Assembly: GCF_001434255.1 (NCBI RefSeq)
Contig: NZ_AZEY01000105.1
Location: 1-59,043, forward strand
Reading direction: 5' to 3'
DNA length: 59,043 nt
Origin: Lentilactobacillus diolivorans DSM 14421
GTDB taxonomy: Bacteria; Bacillota; Bacilli; Lactobacillales; Lactobacillaceae
The position numbers and the translations under genes are program-made. Shown piece by piece: positions 1-8,343 of this stretch (its first letter is position 1; every line of letters begins with the position of its first letter). A model generated the notes under the pieces. That model made no database searches, had not been told where the DNA came from, and saw only the letters and a program-made list of their open reading frames with translations.

Positions 1-63
1 AGTTCTATAAAAGATTTAATTGTTAAGAATATGGCACAACTAGCACAACGCGTTAATTACTAA
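1..63 (+). CDS. C-terminal end of an upstream gene (partial)
   Basis: Frame 1 is open from the first base to a TAA at 61-63 and encodes about 20 residues ending in AQLAQRVNY. The composition is plausible for the end of a cytosolic protein, but nothing identifies the family. The following stretch to about position 279 holds no ORF; a TATGAT at about 223-228 could be a -10 element for the next gene, without a convincing -35. Confidence 0.45.
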   Translation, partial: SSIKDLIVKNMAQLAQRVNY

Positions 64-279
64 ATTTTATATTGGATAGAGACCTTTAAGTTTGCCGTCC
101 CACAAAATTTAACAGCATCATCAATTTGGAAACTATCTTATCGATCTTTCGAAAAAAATTCAAACGATGCGATGATGATCGCGAAATTTCACGATTCTGT
201 TAAATTGTCGTTTGAACAACTAATATGATTGTCTTGAATGTTAGAATAGGCCTAAATTGATTTGAAAAGATGTGTAGGC

Positions 280-1386
280 ATGGACACAAAACTAACGAGT
301 AAAATGACTTGGGTTCAAATCGTTGCGGCAATTGTTTTTTGCTTATTTGCGGTATTCTTAATTAATCACAATGATGGCTTATATGCCCAGCCGATTTATC
401 AGGTAACCAGTGTAAAAAGTGGTAAGACGACTCGAATGACTGACGAGTTTCATAATGTCGATCACTATCATGTGCAGACCCTTTATGGGAAAATCACAAA
501 CGGCAAATACGCGGGGAGAAAACTGTCAATTAATAATGCGTATTCGGATTCTCACGCGATGGATCACCATTATTTGAAAGGCCAAAAATTATTTATTACC
601 TTACATACAACTCCCAGGCTTCACGCCACGGTAAAAGACTTGAAGCGGGATGCACCAATTGCTCTCTTGTTTGCCCTTGCAATTAGTTTGTTATTTCTAA
701 TTTTAAAGTTACGAGGAATTACTGTCATTTCCAGTATTGTCATTAATACGATTTTATTCTGGATCGCAATTAAAATTGATCATAACAATGATGGCGCGGC
801 GGTGATCCTTATCTTTAGTGTGTTAGCTGTCGTCTTTTGTTTTGTGACCTTATTTCTCGTAATGGGATGGAATCGCAAAATGTTGGTAACTTTAGCGGCA
901 GTCCTTGGCGCGACCGCAACGACAATTTTACTGACCCTGTTAGCCTTTATGGGGACTCATGAGCGGGGTGTTTATTATGAGTCGATGCAGTACGTGACTC
1001 AATTGCCCAAGCCACTGTTTATTGCGGAAGTACTGATTGGTGTTTTAGGGGCGGTCATGGATGAAGCAACCGACATTATCGCATCGTTGGCAACTTTAAA
1101 ACACGAACGACCGCAGTTGACTAAAATGCAACTCTTTAATTCTGGTCGCCAAATTGGTAAATCGATTATGGGACCACTGATTAATGTCTTATTCTTTATC
1201 TTTATGGCGGAAACCTTACCAATGACATTGCTATATTTGAAGAACGGGAATAGCTGGCAATACTCATTTTCAATGAATATGTCGCTAGGAATGACGTCGA
1301 GCTTGATTAGTGGGATTGGCATCGTGCTAACGGTGATTCTGTCAAGTTTGTTTGCGGGCTTATGGATTAAAGGAGATGATCGCTAA
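280..1386 (+). CDS. YibE/F-like multi-pass membrane protein (first of pair)
   Basis: Integral membrane protein of the YibE/F family, whose molecular function is not established. It has one N-terminal membrane segment (about residues 11-29), a roughly 90-residue outward-facing domain, then six or seven hydrophobic helices (from about 122 on). The stretch GAVMDEATDIIASL followed by GRQIGKSIMGPLINVLFF is shared in outline with the next gene, so the two are paralogous halves of one system. I prefer the ATG at 280 over an in-frame TTG at 262; neither has a strong ribosome site. The stop codon overlaps the start of the downstream gene by one base (TAATG), which indicates translational coupling. Confidence 0.75.
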   Translation: MDTKLTSKMTWVQIVAAIVFCLFAVFLINHNDGLYAQPIYQVTSVKSGKTTRMTDEFHNVDHYHVQTLYGKITNGKYAGRKLSINNAYSDSHAMDHHYLKGQKLFITLHTTPRLHATVKDLKRDAPIALLFALAISLLFLILKLRGITVISSIVINTILFWIAIKIDHNNDGAAVILIFSVLAVVFCFVTLFLVMGWNRKMLVTLAAVLGATATTILLTLLAFMGTHERGVYYESMQYVTQLPKPLFIAEVLIGVLGAVMDEATDIIASLATLKHERPQLTKMQLFNSGRQIGKSIMGPLINVLFFIFMAETLPMTLLYLKNGNSWQYSFSMNMSLGMTSSLISGIGIVLTVILSSLFAGLWIKGDDR

Positions 1387-2147
1387 TGGGAGCTATCACA
1401 GCGTTAGGGATTGTCTTATTGATTTTGATGATGATTGTTGGCGGCAAACAAGGCATCACATCATTTTTAAGCATGGTTGTCAATTTTGGAATTTTATTTT
1501 TCAGTATTGTCCTGATTGCGTTTCATATGCCGCCAATCCTCGTGGCCGTTGTGGCAAGCGCCATTTTATTAGCTATTACGATTTTTTGGAGCGATGCGAG
1601 TGACAATGCATCGGTCACGGCATTCGAAGCTTCGGTCATTATTTTAATTTTGTTAATTGCCATTATTATCCCGATTGAATATTGGGCTCAGGTGGGTGGC
1701 TTTGGTTTAGAGGACAGCGAAGAATTGGAAGGCTTATCAACGTACGTGGGCATTGATTTCACTAAAATCGCGATTGCCACGGCCATTCTAAGCTCACTGG
1801 GTGCCATTGCCGAGGCCGCAATTGCGATTGCCTCCGGTTTGGATGAAATTATCACCCAACACCAATTGATTCGGAGTGAACAGCTATATGTGGACGGGAT
1901 TGTCATTGGCAAGCAGATTATCGGTACCGCGGTTAATACCCTGTTCTTTGGCTTCTTCGGCAGTTCACTGGGCTTGTTTATTTGGTTTTACAGTTTAAAC
2001 TATTCGTTTGGTGAAATCCTAAATGATAAGGTGTTCGCAGCAGAATTAATTGCCATTGTCGTGTCACTGATTGGGGTGGTGACAACAATTCCGATTACAA
2101 CATGGATCATGAGTTTGAAGTTGAAACGGAAGACCGCAGCTAAATGA
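1386..2147 (+). CDS. YibE/F-like membrane protein (second of pair)
   Basis: 253 residues, nearly all membrane, with about seven hydrophobic segments and no large soluble domain. It carries the family stretch GAIAEAAIAIASGLDEII followed by GKQIIGTAVNTLFFGFFG, matching the same region in the upstream gene. Ribosome site AAAGGAGATGATCGC lies inside the end of the upstream gene and the start overlaps its stop. A conserved two-gene arrangement of this kind is known in lactobacilli and lactococci. The likely role is a hetero-oligomeric membrane complex or transporter, but that is inference. Transcription ends at the hairpin at 2194-2233. Confidence 0.75.
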   Translation: MGAITALGIVLLILMMIVGGKQGITSFLSMVVNFGILFFSIVLIAFHMPPILVAVVASAILLAITIFWSDASDNASVTAFEASVIILILLIAIIIPIEYWAQVGGFGLEDSEELEGLSTYVGIDFTKIAIATAILSSLGAIAEAAIAIASGLDEIITQHQLIRSEQLYVDGIVIGKQIIGTAVNTLFFGFFGSSLGLFIWFYSLNYSFGEILNDKVFAAELIAIVVSLIGVVTTIPITTWIMSLKLKRKTAAK

Positions 2148-2193
2148 GTCATTTTTTTGTTTCATATTTGCTTTGTAATAGTTATGATTACAC

Positions 2194-2233
2194 AAAAGAG
2201 ACCGGAAAAATCATGATTTCCCCGGTCTCTTTT
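2194..2233. terminator. Bidirectional intrinsic terminator
   Basis: A 12-bp perfect stem AAAAGAGACCGG / CCGGTCTCTTTT with a 16-base loop and A- and T-rich flanks. It sits between the convergent YibE/F pair and the secreted-protein pair, so it can serve both strands. Confidence 0.8.
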
Positions 2234-2311
2234 ATGTTACTGTAAATACAAATGTGATGGCGCAATGCTTTTAGCTTAAAGTTTACAGTAGTCAGTGCAA
2301 GTTACGATTCA

Positions 2312-3166
2312 TTAAAAAGCGAATTGATTCAGCTTATAGTAATTTGTTTTTGTGTTGCCAATGTAACAACGACTGACGATGACTGCAGAATCAACGTACT
2401 TGGAATTGGAATTGTTATTTCTTGGGTTGATTGTGACTAAATGATGGTTGGTGTTGATGACTTTTAAGCGGTATTGATAGCGACCACTGGCGTTGATATG
2501 CGTGCTTGGCAAACCGGCAATTTTAGTCGTCGTATATAGATATGTGATATTTCCTTTGGTCGTTGATTTTTGAACCTTGGCCGTGCTGAATGGTTGACTA
2601 ATTTTACTGCTGCCGATTGCCGGCTGACCTTTGAGAAATTCCAAGTAACCATCGGTGGTAACCCGAACTGCGTTTTCTTTAGCCTTCACAATCTGATTGC
2701 TGGCGGGATACTTAAATCCCTGCCAAATAAATCCATAATTGATGGACCAAGCCATTTGATTTGGCGAATAATACCGCAAATAATTAGGTGCGGTCACCTT
2801 TTTAAAGTTCTTAGTCGTTGCCCAAATGCCGGCAGTCAGCTGTTGGTTATGTTTGGAAGTGATAAACGGTTTTCTAAGTGACCAGCGTAATTGATTCGTA
2901 TCAATGCTGACATAGGGATAACCGGTTTTGGCACCCTTGGAAAGGCCGCTTACTTGAAAAACGGTTCCTTTGGGAATGGTGATGTTAACGTCATTGAAAT
3001 AACTATTGGTGGTGTGAATTGTTCGGTTGGTCATCAAGAAGTCCTGATTGGCAACGTTTGAAAGAAACCGGGTTTGGGCTGATGCCGTGGTGGTCAATGT
3101 GAGCGTGCTGACTAACGCGATGGCACTCGCTAAGCAGCAAGTAAAAATCATTTTAAATTTTATCAA
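2312..3166 (-). CDS. Secreted protein, paralogue of the upstream neighbour
   Basis: 284 residues with an N-terminal signal peptide (hydrophobic stretch about 6-25, cleavage probably after TTASA, about residue 30). The mature part is rich in Tyr, Asn, Thr and Lys. It contains a segment TIHTTNSYFNDVNITIPKGT...LRWSLRKPF and later VRVTTDGYLEFLKG, both of which recur in the gene just upstream (TIHTTNSKKQVQLSLPKGT...LSYRLRKPL and LRVTTDGYLEYFVK). The two are therefore a tandem duplication. Start is TTG with AGAAGGA nine bases upstream. I do not recognise the family; a cell-surface or extracellular role is inferred from the signal peptide and composition only. Confidence 0.7.
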   Translation of the reverse strand: MIKFKMIFTCCLASAIALVSTLTLTTTASAQTRFLSNVANQDFLMTNRTIHTTNSYFNDVNITIPKGTVFQVSGLSKGAKTGYPYVSIDTNQLRWSLRKPFITSKHNQQLTAGIWATTKNFKKVTAPNYLRYYSPNQMAWSINYGFIWQGFKYPASNQIVKAKENAVRVTTDGYLEFLKGQPAIGSSKISQPFSTAKVQKSTTKGNITYLYTTTKIAGLPSTHINASGRYQYRLKVINTNHHLVTINPRNNNSNSKYVDSAVIVSRCYIGNTKTNYYKLNQFAF

Positions 3167-3181
3167 TTTTAATCATCCTTC

Positions 3182-4000
3182 TTAAAATTTTGTGGTACTT
3201 GTCCGGTGGTACCAATCCTGATTACCAATTTTTGAAACATATTGGTGAGTCAATTCTTTCACATTATTTTCGTTGGGAATGGCGGTAACGGTTGCCGCAC
3301 TGAGCCAACGGATTGTCAACGTATAAGTGCTACCCGTGGTTTTTTGAAAGGGCAGTGGTGAAAATGATGAGTTGAAGACCATTATGTCCTTACCGCTGCC
3401 ACCGGGATGAGTGGCACTTTGCACCTTTAAGGCTGCTGTTGGTTTTTTAGAGACTCGGTAGACAAAGGGGGATTTGACAAAATATTCCAGGTAGCCATCG
3501 GTAGTTACCCGCAATCGGTTACCACTTTGGGAAGCATAATCGGCGGGAAGGGTGTCACCCTGCCATAAATTACTGTTGGTGCTGAAATACCGGTTGTTAA
3601 CGCGTTTTTTGCGAACATTGGTATTGTAATAGGATAAGTAAACGGGTGTCTTGATTTGTTTAAAGTTGGCTTTGGTTGCCGGAATCCAACCGCTGAAATT
3701 GCTGGTTACTTTTGAACTTAGCAACGGCTTGCGCAACCGGTAGCTGAGTTGCTCGGCATTAATGTAAATATATTTTCGACCAGCCTGATTTTTAACCTTA
3801 GCGGCTTGAACAGTGGTTCCCTTTGGCAGGGAGAGCTGAACTTGTTTCTTGCTGTTAGTAGTATGAATGGTTCGCTGGGTTGTTAAAAAGCTGTTTTGGA
3901 TGACTTTAGCGTCTGCAGTTGTGGTTCCTAAAAGAACGGATCCAATCAGAAATGTTAATCCAGCAGTCAGTCCTAAACTTAAACGGGTGATGACTTTCAA
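3182..4000 (-). CDS. Secreted protein, first of a tandem paralogous pair
   Basis: About 272 residues from a TTG start at 4000 (AGAGG eight or nine bases upstream). The reading frame stays open upstream to 4132, but that part lacks a ribosome site and would put a Cys-rich stretch before the signal peptide. The signal peptide is hydrophobic over about residues 5-25 and ends near TTTADA. The mature domain matches the downstream gene in the order PKGT motif, RKP motif, TTDGYLEY motif. The 15-bp gap before the downstream gene and common orientation imply one transcript. Function unknown; probably surface-associated or released. Confidence 0.7.
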   Translation of the reverse strand: MKVITRLSLGLTAGLTFLIGSVLLGTTTADAKVIQNSFLTTQRTIHTTNSKKQVQLSLPKGTTVQAAKVKNQAGRKYIYINAEQLSYRLRKPLLSSKVTSNFSGWIPATKANFKQIKTPVYLSYYNTNVRKKRVNNRYFSTNSNLWQGDTLPADYASQSGNRLRVTTDGYLEYFVKSPFVYRVSKKPTAALKVQSATHPGGSGKDIMVFNSSFSPLPFQKTTGSTYTLTIRWLSAATVTAIPNENNVKELTHQYVSKIGNQDWYHRTSTTKF

Positions 4001-4243
4001 AATAGTGAGCCTCTTTTCGTAGTTTAGGTTAATTGTAGCAGTGGTTGGCTGTCGCGGCAAAATCTTTTGGGATCGGAAAACATTTTCAAATATTAACAAG
4101 ATTCTGCAACATTCATGACAAATAACGGCCATTGAAGCGGTTGAACAATAAATTATTGTCAGTTTTTAGTAAATGACGTAAGCGGATTCAAGAAAGGGTG
4201 TACGCTTAAGATAAATTTGCTTCGTAAAGTGAGGATGACGATT

Positions 4244-5299
4244 ATGCAAAATAATGAAACTAAATTAAAACCAACTATCGAACCGATTTCTCAAGCAGCC
4301 AGAAAAGCCATGCGAGAAAAAATTGACAATTTAGCAAAACCAGTTGGCGGTTTGGGCAATTTGGAAGTGTTAGCGGTTGATCTTGCCGGGATTGAGCAAC
4401 GGGTTGAGTTACAAACTGAAAAACGTTGTTGTTTAGTTTTTTGTGGTGATCATGGTGTTGAACGGGAAGGCGTTTCGGCAACCCCACGGCGAGTCACAGC
4501 AATGCAAGCCGTTAATATGGCAGCGGGCCATTCAAGCGTGGCGGCGCTGGCAAAGGCGAATCATTGTGAGGTTAAAGTGATTGATGTCGGAATTGACGCT
4601 GATATTTTGGATCAGGCGGTCATCAATTTGAAGATTCGTAAGGGAACCAATAATTTTCTCGAGAAACCGGCAATGACCCGTGATGAAGCGATTCGAGATG
4701 TCCAAGCAGGTTATGACGTGGCGGCTCAGGCAATTCATGAGGGTAACCAGATCCTATGCGTTGGTGAACTTGGCATTGCCAATACCACGGTGTCTTCAGC
4801 AATGATTGCATCGTTGCTTTCACTGCCGGTTGCTGATGTGGTGGGCCGTGGTTCTGTGATTTCCGATAAGCGGCTGGCTCATAAAATCGATGTGGTTGAA
4901 AAAGGGTTGGCAAAATGGCAGCCGGATCCAACTGATGGTTTAGACGTTTTAAGTAAAGTTGGCGGTTTTGAAATTGGTGCAAAGGCTGGCGCAATGATTT
5001 GTGCGGCGGCGCATCATGTCCCACTCATTATGGATGGTTTTATTTCGTATGCTGCCTTGGCTTTGGCTGAAGCGATGTGTCCGGGAATCCAGAGGTATGT
5101 GATTGCATCGCACGCAACGCGGCAGGCAGGAACCAAAGCAATTTTGAAGAAGCTGGGAGTCACACCAATGTTTAATCTGGGAATGGCAACCGGAGAAGGT
5201 AGTGGCGCGGTGGTAACGTTGGCTTTGATTGACGATATCCAGTCAGTATTGAAAAATATGACGACTTTGGAGGATATGGGGGTGAATTTCACGGCGTAG
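4244..5299 (+). CDS. cobT: Nicotinate-nucleotide-dimethylbenzimidazole phosphoribosyltransferase
   Basis: Transfers the phosphoribosyl group of nicotinate mononucleotide to 5,6-dimethylbenzimidazole (or a related base) to make the lower ligand of cobamides. 351 residues, the usual CobT length. Visible family motifs: KPVGGLGNLE near the start, FCGDHGV, GELGIANTT (G to A relative to the usual GIGNTT), GGFEIGAKAG, MDGFIS, and ATGEGSGA carrying the C-terminal catalytic Glu. Start chosen at ATG 4244 with GAGG upstream; a TTG at 4217 is in frame but unsupported. No other cobamide gene and no cobalamin riboswitch is nearby, so the gene is an orphan here. The stop codon is the first base pairs of a hairpin-repeat array. 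Confidence 0.92.
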   Translation: MQNNETKLKPTIEPISQAARKAMREKIDNLAKPVGGLGNLEVLAVDLAGIEQRVELQTEKRCCLVFCGDHGVEREGVSATPRRVTAMQAVNMAAGHSSVAALAKANHCEVKVIDVGIDADILDQAVINLKIRKGTNNFLEKPAMTRDEAIRDVQAGYDVAAQAIHEGNQILCVGELGIANTTVSSAMIASLLSLPVADVVGRGSVISDKRLAHKIDVVEKGLAKWQPDPTDGLDVLSKVGGFEIGAKAGAMICAAAHHVPLIMDGFISYAALALAEAMCPGIQRYVIASHATRQAGTKAILKKLGVTPMFNLGMATGEGSGAVVTLALIDDIQSVLKNMTTLEDMGVNFTA

Positions 5300-5816
5300 A
5301 GTGCAAAACCGAGCGTTTAGCTTCCAGAATATAAGGCACTTAAACCCAGATTCTTGTTTTGAATCTGGGTTTAAGTGCCTTATATGGCCGGAAGCTGCTC
5401 GGCTTTTGCACGTTTTGACTAAGTAATAAGGGTGATTCGCAGTCAGCAAACAATATTCCTGGTTTGGGAATATTGTTTGCGGGGGCTTATATGGCCGGAA
5501 GCTGCGGTTGCTTTGCACGTTTCAACTAGATAACAGGGAGATTTACAGTTAAAAAGCTCAAAACGAAGCCTTATATGGCCGGAAGCTGCTCGGCTTTTGC
5601 ACGTTTTGACTAAGTAATAAGGGGGATTCGCAGTTAGCAAACAATATTCCTGGTTTGGGAATATTGTTTGTGGGGGCTTATATGGCCGGAAGCTGCTCGG
5701 CTTTTGCACGTTTTGGCTAAGTAACAAGGGTGATTCGCAGTCAGCAAACAATATTCCTGGTTTGGGAATATTGTTTGCGGGGGCTTATATGGCCGGAAGC
5801 TGTCCCTTTTTACACG
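5300..5816 (+). repeat. Hairpin-repeat array A (full hairpin plus four partial units)
   Basis: A complete hairpin occupies 5301-5411. Its arms are GTGCAAAACCGAGC... and ...GCTCGGCTTTTGCAC, with a perfectly paired inner core (about 5333-5381). It is followed by a conserved tail (ACGTTTTGACTAAGTAATAA plus GATTCGCAGT). Four further right-arm units start with CTTATATGGCC at 5486, 5570, 5677 and 5784 (spacing 107, 84, 107, 107). Three of the intervening variable parts contain the same small palindrome GCAAACAATATTCC / GGAATATTGTTTGC. The element begins at the cobT stop codon. Confidence 0.9.
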
Positions 5817-6137
5817 TTACACACGTTGATCATAATATTTTAACGTTAAGGTTTCGACGACATTTCGATACGACAGGCAGAGATAAAGAATGATTAAAAC
5901 TCGTGTGGTGCTAAACGTAAAGTGAATGGGGATGAAGACGCTCATAATTCCGATAATTGAGACAATCAATAGTAAAAAGTCATCGTATTTTTGAGTTATC
6001 GTATTTGATTTTGCCAAAACGTAATTCCAGCGCTCGTCATTTTGATACTTTATCCCTTGGTCTGCCTTATATTTTGCAAGATAAAGGGTGAAGAAGAGTG
6101 AAACTAGAACTAAACATACGATGATAATTTGATCCAT
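5817..6137 (-). CDS. Small three-TM membrane protein paired with an HTH regulator
   Basis: 106 residues with a hydrophobic helix at about 3-21 and two more over 50-90, joined by a charged loop (KYKADQGIKYQNDERWNY). It follows the HTH gene after 2 bp, with its ribosome site GGAGG inside the end of that gene, so the pair is one operon with coupled translation. Such HTH plus small membrane protein pairs are common in Firmicutes. The membrane protein may sense a signal or control the regulator, but nothing here proves it. The C-terminal codons run up to the edge of repeat array A. Confidence 0.65.
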   Translation of the reverse strand: MDQIIIVCLVLVSLFFTLYLAKYKADQGIKYQNDERWNYVLAKSNTITQKYDDFLLLIVSIIGIMSVFIPIHFTFSTTRVLIILYLCLSYRNVVETLTLKYYDQRV

Positions 6138-6139
6138 GG

Positions 6140-6340
6140 CTATACCTCCGCTTTATAAAAGATGTCAGTGATAGAAACGTCAAACGCCACTGCAATATCA
6201 AACGCCAATTCCAGGGATGGTGTGTACTTATACTTTTCAATTGAAATAATTGCTTGTCTGGAAATGCCAACTTTTTTGGCGAGCATGGCTTGTGTCCAGT
6301 CGCGTTCAGCCCGGAGTACTTTGATTCGATTTTTAATCAA
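6140..6340 (-). CDS. Small Xre/Cro-type HTH regulator
   Basis: 66 residues, essentially a lone helix-turn-helix: KNRIKVLRAERDWTQAMLAKKVGISRQAIISIEKYKYTPSLELAFDIAVAF, the classic single-domain form that controls its own small operon. Of three in-frame TTG codons, the one at 6340 is seven bases after GAGGAGG and is the likely start; the 6346 TTG is too close. Co-transcribed with the three-TM protein. A candidate operator lies in its promoter (6387-6415). Confidence 0.85.
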   Translation of the reverse strand: MIKNRIKVLRAERDWTQAMLAKKVGISRQAIISIEKYKYTPSLELAFDIAVAFDVSITDIFYKAEV

Positions 6341-6386
6341 CAGCAATCCTCCTCATTCAATCCAATGCAAATCTATTTGTAAATTA

Positions 6387-6415
6387 TGGTAACGAACCCG
6401 TTATATTATGTCAAG
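6387..6415 (-). promoter_or_regulatory. Promoter and possible operator of the HTH operon
   Basis: On the minus strand: TTGACA (6410-6415), 17-base spacer, TACCAT as a weak -10 (6387-6392). The spacer contains an inverted repeat AACG-AACC-CGTT at 6391-6402 touching the -10, a plausible site for autorepression. Confidence 0.4.
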
Positions 6416-6603
6416 AGATCATTACTATGATTTTGATGAATAAGTGCCAAAATAATCACTATTACCCACAAATTATCCTGTCAAAATGCTTTGACATCCC
6501 CGATTGCCAGGGGATTTTGGCGGTAAGTTGACGTGAATTGGCCTATGCTAAAAATGAAGCAGGGCAAATGCTTTAAACCGAAAATTGAAAGTGAGTGGTA
6601 ACC

Positions 6604-6993
6604 ATGCTGGAAGATAATGATTTTATTATTCGTCAAATTCGGGCAGCTGCTGAAGGGATGGCTTATATACTGGGTCATGGAAAGTCGACTGGACGGACTG
6701 AGATTGTTTTTCCACAGGATCAACGTCAGAAATTACCACATCAAAACGAGTTGCAACAATTAATTGATCAGCATCAGTATGCTCAGGCAGCAGAACGGCT
6801 TTTAAAATACCAGCGGACCATGGCAGATCAAGATTTTGTCAAATTAGGAAATTGGTTTTACGATCAAGTGAATTTGTCTAATCAGACCAACCACCCGAGC
6901 GAGGATCTGTCCAAACAAACCATTATGGCCGGACTAAGACAATTGAGTCGACTTAAGTTGGATGCTGATAAGGCGCCCAAAACAACTAGGTAA
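6604..6993 (+). CDS. Small cytosolic protein, possibly DUF6483 family
   Basis: 129 residues, no signal or membrane segment. It starts MLEDNDFIIRQIRAAAEGMAYILG and is mostly helical. The opening resembles the lactobacillar DUF6483 family, but I cannot confirm that without a search. Start set at ATG 6604, with GTG 6595 as an alternative. It stands alone between the HTH promoter region and a strong terminator at 6997-7049. Confidence 0.6.
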   Translation: MLEDNDFIIRQIRAAAEGMAYILGHGKSTGRTEIVFPQDQRQKLPHQNELQQLIDQHQYAQAAERLLKYQRTMADQDFVKLGNWFYDQVNLSNQTNHPSEDLSKQTIMAGLRQLSRLKLDADKAPKTTR

Positions 6994-6996
6994 ATT

Positions 6997-7049
6997 AAAA
7001 AGCCCATGATTTAATCCCTTGGTAAAAGGCGGTTAAATCATGGGCTTTT
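6997..7049. terminator. Bidirectional intrinsic terminator
   Basis: Stem of AAAAGCCCATGATTTAA against TTAAATCATGGGCTTTT, 17 bp, with A and T runs outside. It separates the convergent 6.6-kb gene and proA. Confidence 0.85.
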
Positions 7050-7098
7050 CAGTTTTGATAAAAGCTTCGAATAAGAAACAGGTAGGCAATGAATCAGA

Positions 7099-8343
7099 TT
7101 ATTCACGAATTTGGCCATTGCCGCGAATCACATATTTAGTCGTTGTTAATTCGTTAAGTCCCATCGGACCGCGGGCGTGCAGTTTTTGAGTACTAATGCC
7201 AATCTCGGCACCAAAACCAAATTGAAAGCCGTCGGTGAATCGGGTTGAGGCATTGACATAAACACACGCGGAATCAATTTTATCTAAAAAGGCTTGACCA
7301 TTTTGATAGTTGTCGGAAATGATGACTTCAGAGTGACCGGTTGAATATTGATTGATATGATCAATTGCAGCTTGCTCGTTATCAACTACCTTAATTGCCA
7401 TAATCAAATCGTTGTATTCAGTCGACCAATCGTCCTCGGTAGCTGGTTTGATTGAAGAAACAATTTGCCGGCTCCGATCATCACCCCGTAATTCAACGCC
7501 GTGATCCTGAAGTGCCTTGGCGATATCTGGTAATAAGGTTTCAGCGACATCTTGGTGAATTAATAATTTTTCGGCAGCGTTACAAACTGAAGGTCGTTGC
7601 ACTTTGGCGTTAACAATGATATCAATCGCCATTTGTTTTTCAGCAAATTGGTCAACATAGATGTGGCAATTGCCGGCGCCAGTTTCAATGACCGGGACCG
7701 TTGCGTTTTTGACAACTGCCTGGATTAAACCTGAGCCACCACGGGGGATTAAGACATCAACGAATTGATTGAGATGCATTAAATCATTGGCCGTTTCATG
7801 ACTGGTATCATGCAGAATCTGAATGACATTTTCGTCAAGATCGTTGGCAATTAAAACGTCTCGCAGAACTTGAGCCTGTGCCAAATTACTGTTGAGAGCT
7901 TCTTTACCACCTCGAAGAATAATGGCGTTACCACTCTTAAATGTGAGTGCGGAGGCATCGACCGTGACGTTTGGTCGAGCTTCAAAAATCATCGCAATGA
8001 CGCCAAGTGGCACCCGTTTCTGCTCAATCTGAAGGCCGGCATCGTTTTGCCAACCCTTTTCAATATTACCAATTGGATCCGGCAGGGCCGCAACTTGACG
8101 TAAGCCAGCGGCCATATCAGCGACGCGCTGCTCAGTTAATTTTAATCGATCAGTAAATTTAGCCGGCATGTCAGAAGCATTAGCCAAATCCTTTTGGTTG
8201 GCGGTTAAAATATCAGCCGTATGCAGGACTAATTTATCGGCAAATTCATTTAAAATCAGATTTTTAGTGACGGTGTCCAGTAAATTCATTTTATAAGCAG
8301 CTGCCTTGGCATTTTTACCAATTTGAATAAGTTGTTCATTCAT
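7099..8343 (-). CDS. proA: Glutamate-5-semialdehyde dehydrogenase
   Basis: Reduces gamma-glutamyl phosphate with NADPH to glutamate-5-semialdehyde, the second step of proline synthesis. 414 residues, the normal length. The catalytic Cys lies in QRPSVCNAAEKLLIH, and the family stretches IFEARPNVTVDASALTFKSGNA and FGFGAEIGISTQKLHARGPMG are intact. The start ATG overlaps the end of proB by 8 bases (ATGAATGA), giving translational coupling. Regulated with proB by the upstream T-box. Proline completion would need proC, which is not in the window. Confidence 0.97.
   Translation of the reverse strand: MNEQLIQIGKNAKAAAYKMNLLDTVTKNLILNEFADKLVLHTADILTANQKDLANASDMPAKFTDRLKLTEQRVADMAAGLRQVAALPDPIGNIEKGWQNDAGLQIEQKRVPLGVIAMIFEARPNVTVDASALTFKSGNAIILRGGKEALNSNLAQAQVLRDVLIANDLDENVIQILHDTSHETANDLMHLNQFVDVLIPRGGSGLIQAVVKNATVPVIETGAGNCHIYVDQFAEKQMAIDIIVNAKVQRPSVCNAAEKLLIHQDVAETLLPDIAKALQDHGVELRGDDRSRQIVSSIKPATEDDWSTEYNDLIMAIKVVDNEQAAIDHINQYSTGHSEVIISDNYQNGQAFLDKIDSACVYVNASTRFTDGFQFGFGAEIGISTQKLHARGPMGLNELTTTKYVIRGNGQIRE

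Noticed and set aside
4623-5024. 133-codon minus-strand ORF inside cobT
   Set aside because: Antisense shadow of a strongly conserved gene, without a ribosome site or recognisable domain.
5243-5751. Two minus-strand ORFs of about 90-100 codons over array A
   Set aside because: They are made entirely of repeat units, share the repeated peptide SGHIR/CLLTAN, and have no ribosome site.
5412-5816. CRISPR-like array (conserved repeat with variable spacers)
   Set aside because: The spacers are self-complementary or nearly identical to each other, unit lengths vary (84/107), the repeat is one arm of a hairpin found elsewhere alone, and there is no cas gene.
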